Assembly (NCBI GenBank): GCA_002682825.1
Contig: NOKP01000015.1
Span: forward strand, 992,001 to 1,056,000
Length of the DNA stretch: 64,000 nt
Reading direction: 5' to 3'
Source of the DNA: Neonectria sp. B-13
Lineage: Eukaryota > Ascomycota > Sordariomycetes > Hypocreales > Nectriaceae
Made by a program: the position numbers and the translations under genes. Shown in pieces: positions 1-11,824 of the stretch. A model generated the notes under the pieces. It had not been told where the DNA came from. It saw nothing but the letters and a program-made list of their open reading frames with translations, and searched no databases. Position 1 is the first letter of the stretch. Every line of letters begins with the position of its first letter.

Positions 1-2
1 TC

Positions 3-410
3 AGCAACTGGCTCCTTGTGGGCATTGAAGGTGAGACCGAACCTGCGCAGCCCGCAATCGCAGACACTAACGTCGAGACAGAGGGTGATGAAGAGTTGCG
101 AGAGCTCCGCCAGGCATACCTTCCGGAGACGATCCTGGCATATGTGAGCGCGCTCCACTTTGCCGGCACAGGACTCTCACGAGACAACTTGTTGGAGGCA
201 ATGGAACTGGCCGCGATCATCGCGGAGAGGGGATCTGACCTATCGACGGTGTTCGTGGCAGCTGGGCGAATGAAGGAGTTGCTCGAGGTGTTTGCGGCGT
301 GCAGCAAGGCTCTGGCCATTAGCACCGGGGAGAAGAGGGCCACGGGCTCCGGCAGCAAGAAGCTGCGGGAGATGGGATGGTCTCGAGATCTCTGGGCGGT
401 AAAGCCTTGA
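3..410 (+). CDS. NUP84: Nup84/Nup107 nucleoporin, C-terminal fragment
   Basis: This is the 3' end of a gene that begins outside the window. The frame is open from base 3 (reading S-N-W-L-L-V-G) to the TGA at 408-410, giving about 135 residues. The helical segments, with motifs such as LRQAYLPETILAY, ALHFAGTGLSRDNLLEAMELA and FVAAGRMKELLEVFA, match the C-terminal alpha-helical tail of the Nup84/Nup107 family as I know it. In that family this part of the Y-complex (Nup107-160) subunit contacts Nup133 in the outer ring of the nuclear pore. No intron is visible in the piece present. The family assignment rests on recognition of this C-terminal region only, so the rest of the gene should be used to confirm it. 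Confidence 0.8.
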   Translation, partial: SNWLLVGIEGETEPAQPAIADTNVETEGDEELRELRQAYLPETILAYVSALHFAGTGLSRDNLLEAMELAAIIAERGSDLSTVFVAAGRMKELLEVFAACSKALAISTGEKRATGSGSKKLREMGWSRDLWAVKP

Positions 411-972
411 TTTCCCGAGGCTGGGCCTGGGCTCGGTTCTTCCTTGCAGGTGCGTGCTTGCTGTCTTGGGCGTTGATAGATACTTGACAACTGGGGGTAT
501 GGATGTAACATAGGACTGGCAGAATACCTAAGCTTCCGGGTGGTAAGAGAAACACACTCCGGGTCAGCACGGCGGTCTCTCAGCGTAAAATAAGGTGTGG
601 TCTTTTTAAGCATTGTCGTGTACTGTTACCATGGGGGTTTTAGAGGGTGCCCGGTCTTAATATCTAGTGCCTTTGGGCAACAATGTTCCAAAGTGTGATG
701 CTTTAAGCATTGGCAATAAATCTACCCTACACTTTCCACCCAAAACCCATGTGAAAGTAGCGTCTGTGGGGTACCTGCAGCTCTGCGCATGGCGGCGCAG
801 CGGCCGACTCTAGTACCAAAGCCCCCACGTTCCGCCAACTCCCCACCTCACCATTGACCATCGACCATTGACCGTCGACCATCATCCAACAACCTTCGAT
901 TTCCAACCTCCGAAGCACTTACATTCCGTCGCTTTCCGGCTCTTTCACAGAACTAGTCGCTGGGTGGTCACT
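411..972. other. Intergenic, NUP84 3' end to VPS37 promoter
   Basis: About 560 bases hold the NUP84 3' UTR and the VPS37 upstream region. I see no coding feature. Near 851-889 there is a degenerate tandem repeat of a roughly 10-base unit (GACCATTGACC / GACCATCG variants, about four copies), about 85-120 bp before the VPS37 start codon. Confidence 0.7.
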
Positions 973-1763
973 ATGGCCAGCTTCAACCCCGAGCTGCAGG
1001 CCCAAACGCCCCCGGTTCTCCCGCCGAAGCCTGGCAGCCACGAGACCAGCCGCATCGCCACTCCCAACTCCGTTGCCTTCCAGCAGCCGTCTGATGGAGA
1101 GCGTCCAGGCGGGAGTCGTTTCCCCGGCGCTGTTACGGCTGCCCCAGTGGCTATCCCCGACCCTGGCGACCAATGGCTACCGCAGATACTGCAGGATAAA
1201 TCGTTCGTCTTTTGGCCGCTTCGCTGGTGCTCTAACTTGTGCGCTGACAGCTCCTACGCAGAAAGCAAGACCTCGCCGAGATCCTCGCCAACCCAGGCCT
1301 CCTCAACGCCATCACCCACGCCTCCGACTCCATCCACCCCTCAATCCAAGCCTCCCACCAAGCCCTCTCCGCCGCGCTGCGCGACAACATCGAACTCGCC
1401 CAGCAACTGGCCGATGTCGAGGCGCGGCTCGCCCACCAGCGCGCAACCACGCAGGCGCAGCTCCTGTCGACGCACGCCCTCGAGCGACAATGGCGCCAGA
1501 AGCAGTCGGACATGGACCACGCGCTCGCGCCCTTCTCTCCTGCGGCATTGTACCAGCAGCTCGGGCAGAGCTTACAGGAGCAGGCGTTCGTGTGCCAGGC
1601 CATGGAAGAGAGCTTCCTCGACGGCGAAGGCGAGGGCGCGCCTGCTACGGAGCGTGAAGTGACTGATTGGGTGCGGCGGTATCGCGAGGCCAAGCTGCAG
1701 TATTACTTGCGAGAGGAGCGCAAAGAGAGGTGGGATGAAGGGCGGGTTGGGGGCTGGAGGTGA
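973..1763 (+). CDS. VPS37: ESCRT-I subunit Vps37 (Mod(r) domain)
   Basis: Two exons, 973-1202 and 1262-1763, encode 243 residues; the intron 1203-1261 has a weak GTTCGT donor and a GCAG acceptor. The first 65 or so residues are proline-rich and low complexity (PPVLPPKPGSHETSR). From about residue 68 (DQWLPQILQDKS) the protein becomes a helical Mod(r)/VPS37 domain, with LAEILANPGLL, a coiled coil around LAQQLADVEARLAHQ, and a C-terminal helix with VTDWVRRYREAKLQYYLREERKERW. In the family, Vps37 forms the stalk of ESCRT-I with Vps23 and Vps28 and sorts ubiquitinated cargo into multivesicular endosomes. The length is typical for fungal Vps37. The start is the first in-frame ATG. Using the alternative acceptor at 1250 breaks the frame. 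Confidence 0.88.
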
Positions 1764-2227
1764 AGACAGTGATGCAGCTTGGTTGGCATGGAATTGAGGA
1801 TTGGCCTTTTGTTTAGCTACACATTTACGACGAGGATCATGTGAATACCCCGAAGCATATAAGCGGAGTTATGTAACGAAATTGATGTTTAGTATCACGG
1901 TCTTGGAGTGTCATTCATTGCCAGCTCCTTATTGGTTTATTTACTTATATAACTTCTGTTTCTCTCCGTGAGATATATGTTCGTTTCTTCGTTAAAACCC
2001 GCCTTACTTCTCCCCTTATGTAAATCCGAAACTAGGTATGTGAGGTCTGCAGTCCGTAGGGTATCCCGGCTATGTTCGACCGAGAACAGCCTACACGAGC
2101 TGGAATGATAAGACTTTTGAAGAGAAAGGAGTGAGCAGGATCGGGTATGTCAGAGACCAAGTGACGTTCGCTGTTAGGAACGCTATGATGACTTGGTCTT
2201 GAGTCGGGGCCGTACACTCTCTGTTTC
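1764..2227. other. Convergent 3' intergenic region
   Basis: This stretch lies between the stop codons of VPS37 (plus) and the next gene (minus). It is relatively AT-rich and should contain both 3' UTRs. I see no other feature. Confidence 0.7.
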
Positions 2228-3390
2228 TCATAGCGCGCTGAAAGGACTCTTCTTCATGTCTGGACTGCGTGGGCTAAGGGGCAGGGCAAAGAGATCATCC
2301 TCCGGATCCTGGTGGTCCAGCCGTACGGGAGCCGAGACGGCGGCAGTGATATCCCCGCGGAGGACGGCGTTGAGGGATAGGGGACCTGCGGGGGCGTTGC
2401 TGGTCATGGCAGACAAGGACGAGACGGCGATGTCGGTGCCTTGGGGGGAGAAGGCGTGGGACTGGCTACCAGCGGTGGTGAAGGTGTTGGCTGTGAGATG
2501 CGTGTTAGTCAGAGGTTTGGTGATGGGGATGACTAGTTAGGTCAGGGTGAGGTATTCTTACGGGATGAGCTGGGTGTCAGGTCCGCTGGGGACGTCGCCA
2601 ACTTAAGACCCTTGAGCTTATCACCGAGCCTGCTAGCAACAGGAGACCGAGAAGACACGGGGCTGTGCCGGGTGGGAGTCCGGAGGAAGGTGTCCTGGAT
2701 CCACTGCTTCTCTGCAAGAGCCATCTCCAGCCCGACGCTCTCAGCATTGGCACGCATCTCCTCGGCCATCTCGCGGTCGAGCGCAGCCAGCCGGCGGCGG
2801 GCCCAGATGGTGTGCAACACCCCGCGGGTGCCGGCGTCGGCGTCGAAGCCGGGAGGGAATATTGCCGGCAGGGGCTTGAGGGTCAAGCCCGGGCGGGGGT
2901 CACCGGCGGGCGGGGTGAGCGTGATGGTTGCGGGCACGGGGGCATCCGGGGGGAGGAGGAAGTAGACCCGGCGGCGGGTGAGATGGTCCGCGGAGGATGC
3001 CGGCAGGGAGGAGTCTGCGTCGGTATCGGTTGCGCGGAGGACGGTGGTCTTGCCGGGCCATGAGACTTCCCAGTTGGACGAGGTCGATGCGGACGGACGG
3101 GCGTCGTCGGTAGTGTCGGCTAGACCAGCGCCGGGGTGGGCACCGTCGTTCGGGGCCGAGCGCGGAGCGGAGACGTCATCGGGGTCGGGGGCCGGGACGG
3201 CGTCAGGGGCTCCGGAAACGCCGGCAGCGGGTTTCTCTTCCACAACGGCGCCGGGATACCACTCGACCATGAGGATCTTGGTGCCCGCGTCGCTGAACTC
3301 GAACCTTGCCAGGTGGGCGGCGGTGATAGGGGGATCCTCGGCCGGCAGTGGCTGCATGGCAGGCCGAGGAGGCCCCGAAGACGGGTCCAT
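2228..3390 (-). CDS. Uncharacterised Pro/Ser-rich fungal protein
   Basis: Two exons (3390-2562 and 2490-2228) give 363 residues. The intron 2491-2561 has donor GTAAGA, a CTAAC branch site and acceptor CACAG, and the join is in frame. I do not recognise a named family. The N-terminal part has a compact segment (HLARFEFSDAGTKILMVEWYPGA, about residues 26-48) followed by an acidic low-complexity linker. A second ordered block has beta-like strands (VYFLLPPDAPVPATITLTPP) and an arginine-rich helix (TIWARRRLAALDREMAEEMRANAES). The tail is Ser/Pro-rich and ends in SPRSPDMKKSPFSAL, whose (S/T)P sites could be phosphorylated. The ordered blocks suggest a real conserved protein; function unknown. It is convergent with VPS37 and faces a 5.9-kb gene-free stretch upstream. 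Confidence 0.75.
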
Positions 3391-4195
3391 GAGCGAGCCG
3401 CGAACGGAAGAGGGTTTGTGGAATTGCGGTTCCTGGGTGAGCAGGCGGGGGCGTGTGCGCGTGCGTGTGCGTTGCGGGATAGGATAGGTCCAGATGGCAA
3501 ATCAAATCAAAACTCGAGCCAGGGAAAAAGAGACCAAAGTAAGGGAAAGCGATAGTAGGGTAATGAAAGTCACACCGGCCTGATTGCTGGGATGGCGCAG
3601 GATGGGCCGAGTCGGGTTTCGGTCCGGTGTGGTTCTGGCTTCCTTTTTGCTTTGGGGGTTCCCACTTTCTTTTGCACGCTGCGCCCGTGGTGTTTGCTCG
3701 GTCCGTCTTATGCTGGTCACGTCACCCGAGGTCACGTCACGGATAGGTATCTTGGAATGGCACAAAACCAAACCGCTAATAGAGGGAAACAAAGACGATG
3801 GCGCGAAAGCAGCAACAAGGACCGTCGACGATACGTAGTCCACACGCCGGGGAAGGCAAAGGGGGGGGCGTGGAGGGGAAGGGGGAGTTTCGGTCGGTCA
3901 GGGGATGACGGTGAGGGACATTGTTGGTGGAGGAGCGTTGCAGCTTTGCAAGGCGGCGTGATGCTGCGACGTGGACGATGCGGGACGCGGGAAACGGCGC
4001 AAGGGCGCTGGGGCGGGTAGCATACGCGGTTGCGGTTACGGGTTAAGTTACGGGGTTGAAATTGGTTGGATTCGGTATTCGTCCTGTAGGTTGCTGGGGG
4101 TGTCACGAAGTACGTGAGGTGCGTACGCGTGCTGGCGGACAAGTGCCGGCAGCAGTCTGTCAGTCCAACCTGGCAGAATAGAAGTCCGCCCGTGA

Positions 4196-4262
4196 CCAAA
4201 GAACCAGCAGCCAGTCAGCCAGCCAGCAAGCAGGCAAGCAAGCAAGCAATCAAGCCAGCGTT
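4196..4262. repeat. Degenerate tetranucleotide repeat (CAGC/CAAG)
   Basis: CAGC, CAGT and CAAG units are repeated over about 65 bases in noncoding DNA (AGCAAGCAGGCAAGCAAGC is part of it). It is a microsatellite-like array with no apparent coding role. Confidence 0.75.
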
Positions 4263-7200
4263 CAGTCGCTCGAGTCACATATCAGTCCGCAAGGATAGCT
4301 CCGAGGATGTTGACGGAGCCCGGGAGCACGGGCTACAGGGAAGCGGATAGCTCGGTCTTTAGTTGAGGACAACTGAATCCTTTGCACGTGTCTAATTCAT
4401 GATTAACCATGCCTGGCTTTTGTCCGTAATGGCTCTTGAGTACTTTCTACAGTGATCAACTCGGCTGATGCTTGGCTGATTTCATAAAAGGCAACAACGT
4501 TCGCATGCTTTTTCTCCTACCAATCCGTAGTAAAACAGCGATTGGTCGCGGCAATTGATCCATCAACTCACAATCAACAAGTCCCATATAAAACGGGGCG
4601 GTGCACGTCGACTGACTACCTCCTTACATAGTAGTATCCGTAGTTCTGAGTAGGTAATGGCCAGGGTCTGCGTGCTGTAGCCTGTGTGTATGGTCGGGGC
4701 TTGAAATCGCCGGGGGCCGGAGCCAGTGCGGTCGAAGTTCGGCAGCATCGGAGGATTTATCTTTAAATTTGGTTCTGGGTCCTGGTGAGAGAGTTGCCTT
4801 GCGTTGCCGATCAATGAGTCCGGGTCGTTCTAACGCAAACTGATCGACCGTATAGGCTCAGTTGATCAACTCCCATTCAATTAACTCATTGACATGTGGC
4901 TTCTGACCTGTCTGATGTAACCACCACCACAGACCGGACGGACTATGGCTTATCGACGACGTGCGGACGGGATACGTTACTTATGAAAGTCAAAAGCTGG
5001 TGCATACACGGGGTGCTATTACATTACAGCGTAGACAGCGCACCTACCTTACGTGTTACAAACATTTTACCACGGGCCAGTGCATGACGGCTAAGCTGGA
5101 ACAAAGCATGACCGAATCGGCAGTTACGAGATCTTACCGGACCGGGGAATTTCAAACATGTGCTGCTGATGATGTTGAAGTTGTCTGCGGCCACACACCC
5201 ACCCAGCCAATGCAAGGCCCTCTCGGCCTGGCCGCCCGGGGAGGGGAAGAAAAGAATAACACCAGAAATCCCAACTTAAAGTCCGGTCCGAAGGACGGGC
5301 CTTCACGAGCGGCTGAGTTCCGATGCACAGGCCGCGCGAAGGCGAGGTGAGGTAAGGTGAGATAAGGTGATGTGAGGTGAACTAACGAGACCCCCCCCAA
5401 CCAAACCCGCGAGCTGGTCTCGTACTGTAGCTACTCGGCATACAACACTGTACCCGGCCGCAACGAAACCCAAGATCGGCCCTTTGCCCTCTCTCCTCCC
5501 TCTTTTGCGGGACTGTCCGGTCCGTCCCTGCCCAGTGCGAACCAACCAAACTGCTGGGATTTTGGATCGGCGTCGACGAGACAGTGGACATTGGCCTGTC
5601 GCGGACGGGGCCAGGCTCTCGCCCAATGCGACCGGAGTAGGGCCGGGGGGGAGTTAAAGTGACGCCTGGGGGGTGTGGTGGTTCTCACGCCTTTTTCATC
5701 CCATCTTGGACCTTCGCACTCTCGATCTCTCTGTAAGAATCCGTAATCTGCGTTATTCGTAGTCCGTGTGCTTCGTAGTCGCATTGTCACCTCGCTTTCA
5801 GCAAACCTCATCCCTTCTTGCTCACGACCTCTCTGAGTGAGATGGAGATAGCCCGGCCGTGCGTGGACCTGTTATTTCTCCGGCGGCGCGTTTCGTTTTG
5901 CTAGGGTGGATGTGGTTGGCAATGACCGACATGTCTTATCAGAAACCCAATGCAAGCCGCGCGAACGCAGGAACTGTTGGACGTTGAACGTTGTGGCGGG
6001 CGCGAGGAGGATACGCTTTGGGAACCTCCGCAGGTCGTTGGGTTTATGGAGGAGAGGATGGAAACGGGCCAAAAAGCCTTGGGTCCCGGGGCATGGGCGT
6101 GGCATGGTAGTGGCGCCATGGATCATGGGGATAAAGAGTCTGGTGTCCAGGTGAGAGATTTGGGCGTAAGTTGATCAGTGACAAGGCTCGCGGTTCACAT
6201 CCGGATTGCCCCTTCGCCACTCGCACACTGTCCGGATGCTACAGTACAACCCCATATTCCCCTCCCCCATCTTTTCTTGCTTTCTCAAACCACCCTCGCC
6301 TTGGGTGACGTACCTGATTTGAGGTACGGTACTACACTGTATTCGTAGACGTCGTTGTTTGCTGAGCGCTCTTGTTTATCCTGCCGGGTGAAAGGCACCC
6401 GAACGAGCACTATCTAGGCCTACTACGAATACACAGTTTGTAGTTTGCCAACACCAAGCATCTCCCCCCCCACGGAATCTCAAGCCGCCGTCTCTACTGT
6501 ACATATCCGTACTTTATCTTGTGATGGCGCCCACGAACGATCTCGCCGACACCTGGTGATCCATGATGCAATCGGAGATGCCCCATCGGGCCGGAACAAC
6601 CACCACCGACACCGTCCGACTTTCAATGTACCGCCAGTAATTAGGGTCTTCGATGGCGCCGGGATCAGGGGCGAGAAGGAATTGGCCCTGGCCCGGGGCT
6701 CCGTTAGGCTTTCCATTAACCGGCTTGCCGCCGCCGTCGAAGTCGTCGTACGAATGCATTTCCTGTGTCTCAGCTTCCATCGTTGGAATAGTCGTCGGTG
6801 TCAACTCGGTCGGCCGGCGTTGTTCCGTACCCTTATGTTACGTTGCCTCCCTTGCGCGTGCTTTGTAGCCTCTCTGGCAAAAGGTCAAACTAACGAAATG
6901 GCAACGCCAAGAGCCCTTTGCTAAAAGACTCAAGCGGACTCAACTCCTCCAACCCCAGCTTTCTCGGCTAAATAGACACAGGAATCTTGGGGGAGAGGCC
7001 GAGATACGTACGGCCGACGGCGTCGTTCCGGGGCAGCCAAGACACTCCAGGCCCAAGTCCAGGGGTCTTCTTGTGCAGGCCTCTCACAAGCCCCTCCGAT
7101 GCTAGCTACCGTGCGGCGCTGCAGGCGGGCCTACTGTGTAGCTGATAGCCGTTGGAATGGCCTTTACCGAGGAGCGGGGAGGTACGGTACCCGCGCCTAC

Positions 7201-8720
7201 GAGACTCCATCATGGATAATAGTGAGCACAAACATGACGGTGCGGAGAAAATATGACGAGGATAGGTCGGGGCGAGTAGGGGCTCGTTGTAGGGCCGGCC
7301 AATTGGGCCGACTCCGGGGGCATGGGCGATAGCTGAGGCTCGCACTGTGCGGCTCCGGGCGCACGTGTGGCAGAACTTCGAAAGCGCATCGCCCGGTAGA
7401 ACTGGGGCTGGCTACGACTGTGACTGTGCTGTGCATAGCCACGGGCTCCTTCTCGATGCGATCCATCAAACCAAGGACCTGCAGTTTAACGATCTGGAAC
7501 TAACGACTCTGAAAATTCGGTGCGATAGCGTGCGCTCGTCTAGCCTGTAACTACCTACCTTAAAATCTGATTAACCGCACTTCCGGAAGGGGAACCATTT
7601 AGCGAAAAAGGGTTCAGATTTCAGAATCCAGAAGGGGGAACCACCACGGAGGAAGAGGCGAAGGCAGAAGGCAAAAAGGCGAAGGGGGGGGGCGTGTGCT
7701 TATTTTCCCGGTCCCTGGGGCGCTAACTTGGAGCCCTAGGGACCCGTCTCCCCACAGTTACGCCGGCCAAACCGCCGCCTGGGACGAAACAGCCGTCACG
7801 CCTGCGAGCACGCTTTTATCGTGTCTGCTTGTCTGCTTGTTCCGTGAGGAATTGTGTGGCTTTTGTCGTCGCTGCCACGCCATGCCCCTGCTGGCTCGGT
7901 CGGTCCGTCCCCGTCCTGAGTTGAGACTTGCGAGGTGCGAGGGGAGGAGACCCTCCACACTAGGTCGGATCAACATCGTCAACTTCACGACATGTTCGTC
8001 AATCAATCCGCTATCACGCGGGCGCAAGCATACCAGATAGACGTGGACAGACTTTCCAGATGATGGAGCTGATGGGGCGGATGGGGCTTCTGTTATCTCA
8101 GTTCCCGTGCCCTGGTAGTTTGAGGTTTCACGACAACATCTTGTCATTGACTCACATCAGCTCTGTTCTATGCTGTTCTGTCTTGGCTTCCTAACCTAAC
8201 CCTTCCCGCCGGGTCAATACCTCGGACATCGCCATTCGGGTTTACAGTGGGAAAATACAGTGGCCCAGGTACCGTCCCCACGTCGAGAGCGCCCGAAGAA
8301 GGACCCTTCCGCTGGAGGTACCCGAAGCCGCCGCAAGCACCACGCGCCGTGGTAGGTACCTCGGAGCTCCCCACTGCGCCGGAAGGAGCAGCCAGGTACA
8401 AGCAGTACCCTGTTCCAGAGTCCACTTGCAGCAGGCCAGCTGCTCACTTACGCTCAGCGCTGAGCCCATCTGAGGGAACGGGGAACACCCCTGCGTGCAC
8501 TCCCCCCCCACGTTCCACTAAACACCCGGACCCTGGCACATCGGCGGGCCACACACACTCAACTTCTCCAGGGAGGGGCGTGTTGGAACTGTCGACTGCC
8601 CACTGTCCGTCCACTGTCCGTCCACTGTCAGTGTCGTCGACGCTGTCCACGGTTGACCGTGTGCCTTCCCGTCCATCGCTGTCGCCGTCTCCAGTTTCTC
8701 CATTCTCTGTTCTCCAGGCT

Positions 8721-8785
8721 CCATCCCATGCCCATGCCCATAGTACCCATGCCCATACCCATGCCACTTGCCCCATGCCCCATGC
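8721..8785. repeat. CCCATG hexanucleotide-like repeat
   Basis: Imperfect CCCATG / CCCATA units run in tandem over about 60 bases in the leader region upstream of the F-box gene. Confidence 0.7.
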
Positions 8786-9315
8786 TGCTCCTTCCTGGAT
8801 CATCGTTCACTGCTCCAAACCTATACTAGCTGGGCCCCGTGCTGTGGCAGGCCACCAAGTCGCTCTTGCTTTGGCCTGTACCATCCATCCCTTCCCCCAT
8901 CTTTCCGCTCCGACACTCACCCAACTTATCCCGCCCCGTCCAATCCTATCCAATCCAAACCACCTCGAACTCGAAACACCACGCTTGAGATTCTCACGAT
9001 AACTTTCCGCCCGAGTCCAACGTCGCCGTCACTCTCGTTTCCATCCAAGGCCTTACTTCGTCCTCACCTCTTCTCATCCTCTCGCCCTCGACTGCTCTAC
9101 GCTCAACGCTCTGCGCCCGCGCCGTCGCTCGCTCGCCTCCTCCGCTGCTCCCGATCCCGCGTCGCCCGCGTCCTGGCTCCCGCTCTTGCTACCGTCATGT
9201 CGAGCCGATTCGCCCCTTACGCACTGCAATAGAGACGGACGCCCGCTGTCATCCGGGCTCGTCCACCAGGCCTTCTCATCCTCGCCCGCCGCTTGTTACT
9301 CCCCGGAAGCCCGCC

Positions 9316-11000
9316 ATGGCCGAACAAGCTGAACGCCCGTCCCGGCCCATGGCCATGGACCCGCCTCACATTACCGAGTTCGCGTCAGAACGGTATTTCG
9401 AGAAGCTCAATCAGCTCAACGCCCAGCAGCAACATCAACCACCCGTACCCGATTCTCTCGAGCCCTCCACATCCTCCCCGCCCTCAAGATTCATTCTCCC
9501 GCTGCGAGAGTCCAAATCCGCCGACGTCGATACCGTTCGACCCTCCGATCATAAGAGAGACAAGGGCCTCCTCTTCTCCCTCCGCCACAAGGTCTCGCGT
9601 CTTCACACCAAACAATCCGTCCCTCAATCCTCTGTGCCGCCTCCAGTCTTTCGATCTCAATCACGCTCCTCAGCCAAGGCGGTTCATCAAAGGTACCCCA
9701 CCCACGTTCTATGCCCATGGTTGCTTCAACTTGCTGACACTGACCGCGCAGGCTACCTTTGGACCAAATCTTCTTTGCTCTACCAAACGAGTTACAGATC
9801 CAAATCATCTCCTCCCTACCCTTAACCGATGTCCTAAATCTCCGACTCGCCTCCCGGTCATGGCACACCCTCATCACACTCAACGAAAACACCATTGCCC
9901 GATACCACCTCGAGAACCATATCCCCGCTTACGCCGCCCGCCTATACCCCGTCACAGACTCTTCCGAAATCAACTTTCATTATCTTTGCGGGCTCTGGCA
10001 TCGCCTACACGTCGCCGCCAAGCTTGCTTTCCTCATGTGCGAATGGATCACAAAGGATATCTTCCTGCGTCAGACCGAGCCACAACGGTTGGCTTTTGCG
10101 CCCCAACACGAGCGCATGCGTCGACGCCTAATACCACTCCTTTTTACCATTTTCCACTTCTTCGAAACCTACCGAAAGCTCCATCTACAACACTTGGCCG
10201 AGAACCCAGGATACGGTCTGAAACGGGAGCCCTATACTCTCAACCCGATAGAGGCCGAGATCATGAAGATGTACGACGACAAGACGCTATTGCGGGTTCA
10301 CGAAGTCTTTCCACTAGTAATTTCATCCTTCTGCCGGCGATTGCGGCCTCCAACCTACGTGGGCAGGGTCGAACGATCCCTTCGTGGATATATTCGGGAG
10401 AAGCCATCTGACGACGCCCATGTCGCTATCTTATGCATTGGTGGGCTACGGGAAGTCGAGAAGCTGTGGGAAATCAAGGGGTATAACTCCCGGCGTGGTG
10501 CGGTCGACACATTTTGTCATGGCCTAACCAAGGACAACCAGCCGGTCGAGTCTACGCCGAAATCGCGGCGAGGTCTCATGGGCTTCGGCCGTAAGAAGTC
10601 GACAAATGGTGCCGACCTGCCTCGGAGCTCAAGCGATGGTCTGAGCAGGGTCAGGAGCCCATCAGGCTCGATTGACGGCAATATGGGCTTCGACGCCAAC
10701 CTAATTTTCAACACAAGCTTGGCCGCCGGTGCCCCCATGTCCCCCATTAGCCAACAAGAGGGACAGGCCATCCTGAGTGACCTCCCCGTCCTCCAACAAA
10801 TATGGCTCGTCACGGCCGAAGCTGTCCTGCACGAGCGCAGGGTGGTGGAACGGCCGCAAGATATCAAACGCAACCAGCAGGTCATGCTCGATCTGATCCG
10901 CGAAGACGGAGTCGACGAGGAGGACGAATGGTGGTACGGCCGCAACATTCCCGATTCCGTGCGGCCTCCTGCTGGTGTAACCGATGACGATGCGGATTGA
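9316..11000 (+). CDS. F-box protein
   Basis: Two exons, 9316-9692 and 9752-11000, encode 541 residues; the intron has donor GTACCC and acceptor GCGCAG and joins in frame as HQR-LPLDQIFF. Residues 1-125 are low-complexity, basic and serine-rich. The F-box follows at about 126-168 (LPLDQIFFALPNELQIQIISSLPLTDVLNLRLASRSWHTLI), matching the LPxELxxxIxxxLpxxdllnlrlaSrsw pattern that binds Skp1. The next 300 residues are a helical substrate-side region with no repeat that I recognise (no WD40 or LRR). A Ser-rich segment follows, and the protein ends with an acidic tail near DEEDEWWYGR. By family knowledge it should be an SCF ubiquitin-ligase adaptor. The substrate cannot be inferred. Confidence 0.85.
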
Positions 11001-11824
11001 GCGGTCTGACTCTCCAGACCGAATATTTTTCTTTTACTTTTTCTTTCTTTTTCACTCCATGGCCTTCGCCTTTTTCTTTTTCTTCTTTATACTCCTATTG
11101 TTATCGGGTTGTGTGTAAAAGAGGGGAACATGAGCATTTACAAGGCGTTTTATGGAAGCGGGGAAGGAATACCGTGTTGCCTCGTACAACACCGGAAGGG
11201 AGCGCCGGCCAAATTATACCGATTGTCTTCTATTTGAATTTGACTTGTTGCTTTTGGGCTACATTCTGGTGGACGTTGCACGCTTGGGGATGTCATGGGT
11301 TCGGCATGCGATCAGCTTCGGGCGGATAGATATTACGCACATGGTCTCATTGTCATCGATTCACACTACAGCGCCATGTATCTGGTACGGGAAAGCAACA
11401 ATGGTTACCTGAGATGCAAAAAATGATATGCTATTCAAAGGATATCTACCGTGGCCGCCTTCAGGCCTGTGCTACTGTCAACTGTGTCATTGCCTCCTCG
11501 TGCATGTGCACCTGCTCTGTGTAGCTTGTATTAATTAGACCGTTATCCCGTGAATCAACCTTCATGCCTGTACATGGTAACATAATCGATATCAGGCGGG
11601 AGGAAAGATTACCCTTGCTGCTAACGCCTGCCGCCAGTCATTATATCCATATAAATCACCCATCGAATCCTAATTTTCCCCGTTGTTGGTATCGCTCAGA
11701 ACCCGTCTCTCACACATGTGCCCATTTCTTCCTTCGCTGAAACACCAGCCCATTCCAAATGTTAAACAGTATTAGTACGAAAAGAAAAGAACGAAAAAGA
11801 AAAGGCTCTGCCTTGGTGCAAGTC
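11001..11824. other. Convergent 3' intergenic region
   Basis: This stretch lies between the F-box gene (plus) and the AT-hook gene (minus). A T- and pyrimidine-rich run at about 11025-11100 (TTTTTCTTTTACTTTTTC-like) is in the probable F-box 3' UTR. No gene is recognised. Confidence 0.65.

Larger units (their letters stand above)
3391..9315. other. 5.9-kb gene-free divergent intergenic region
   Basis: No open frame here looks like a protein: candidates are short, rich in Arg, Ser and Pro, and lack conserved motifs or splice structure. The region is bounded by two divergently transcribed genes and probably holds long promoters and 5' leaders, possibly noncoding transcripts. Simple repeats are present: a 4-base repeat (CCAG/CAAG units) at about 4200-4262; GGTGA/GGTAA units at about 5344-5383; CCACTGTCCGT direct repeats at about 8608-8632; and CCCATG units at about 8721-8775. 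The last 300 bases before 9316 are pyrimidine-rich, typical of a fungal 5' leader. Confidence 0.6.

Noticed and set aside
8247..9002. A 251-residue Pro/Ser/Thr-rich plus-strand frame upstream of the F-box gene
   Set aside because: It lies in a C/T-rich leader with simple repeats, has no conserved motif and does not join the F-box exons in frame.
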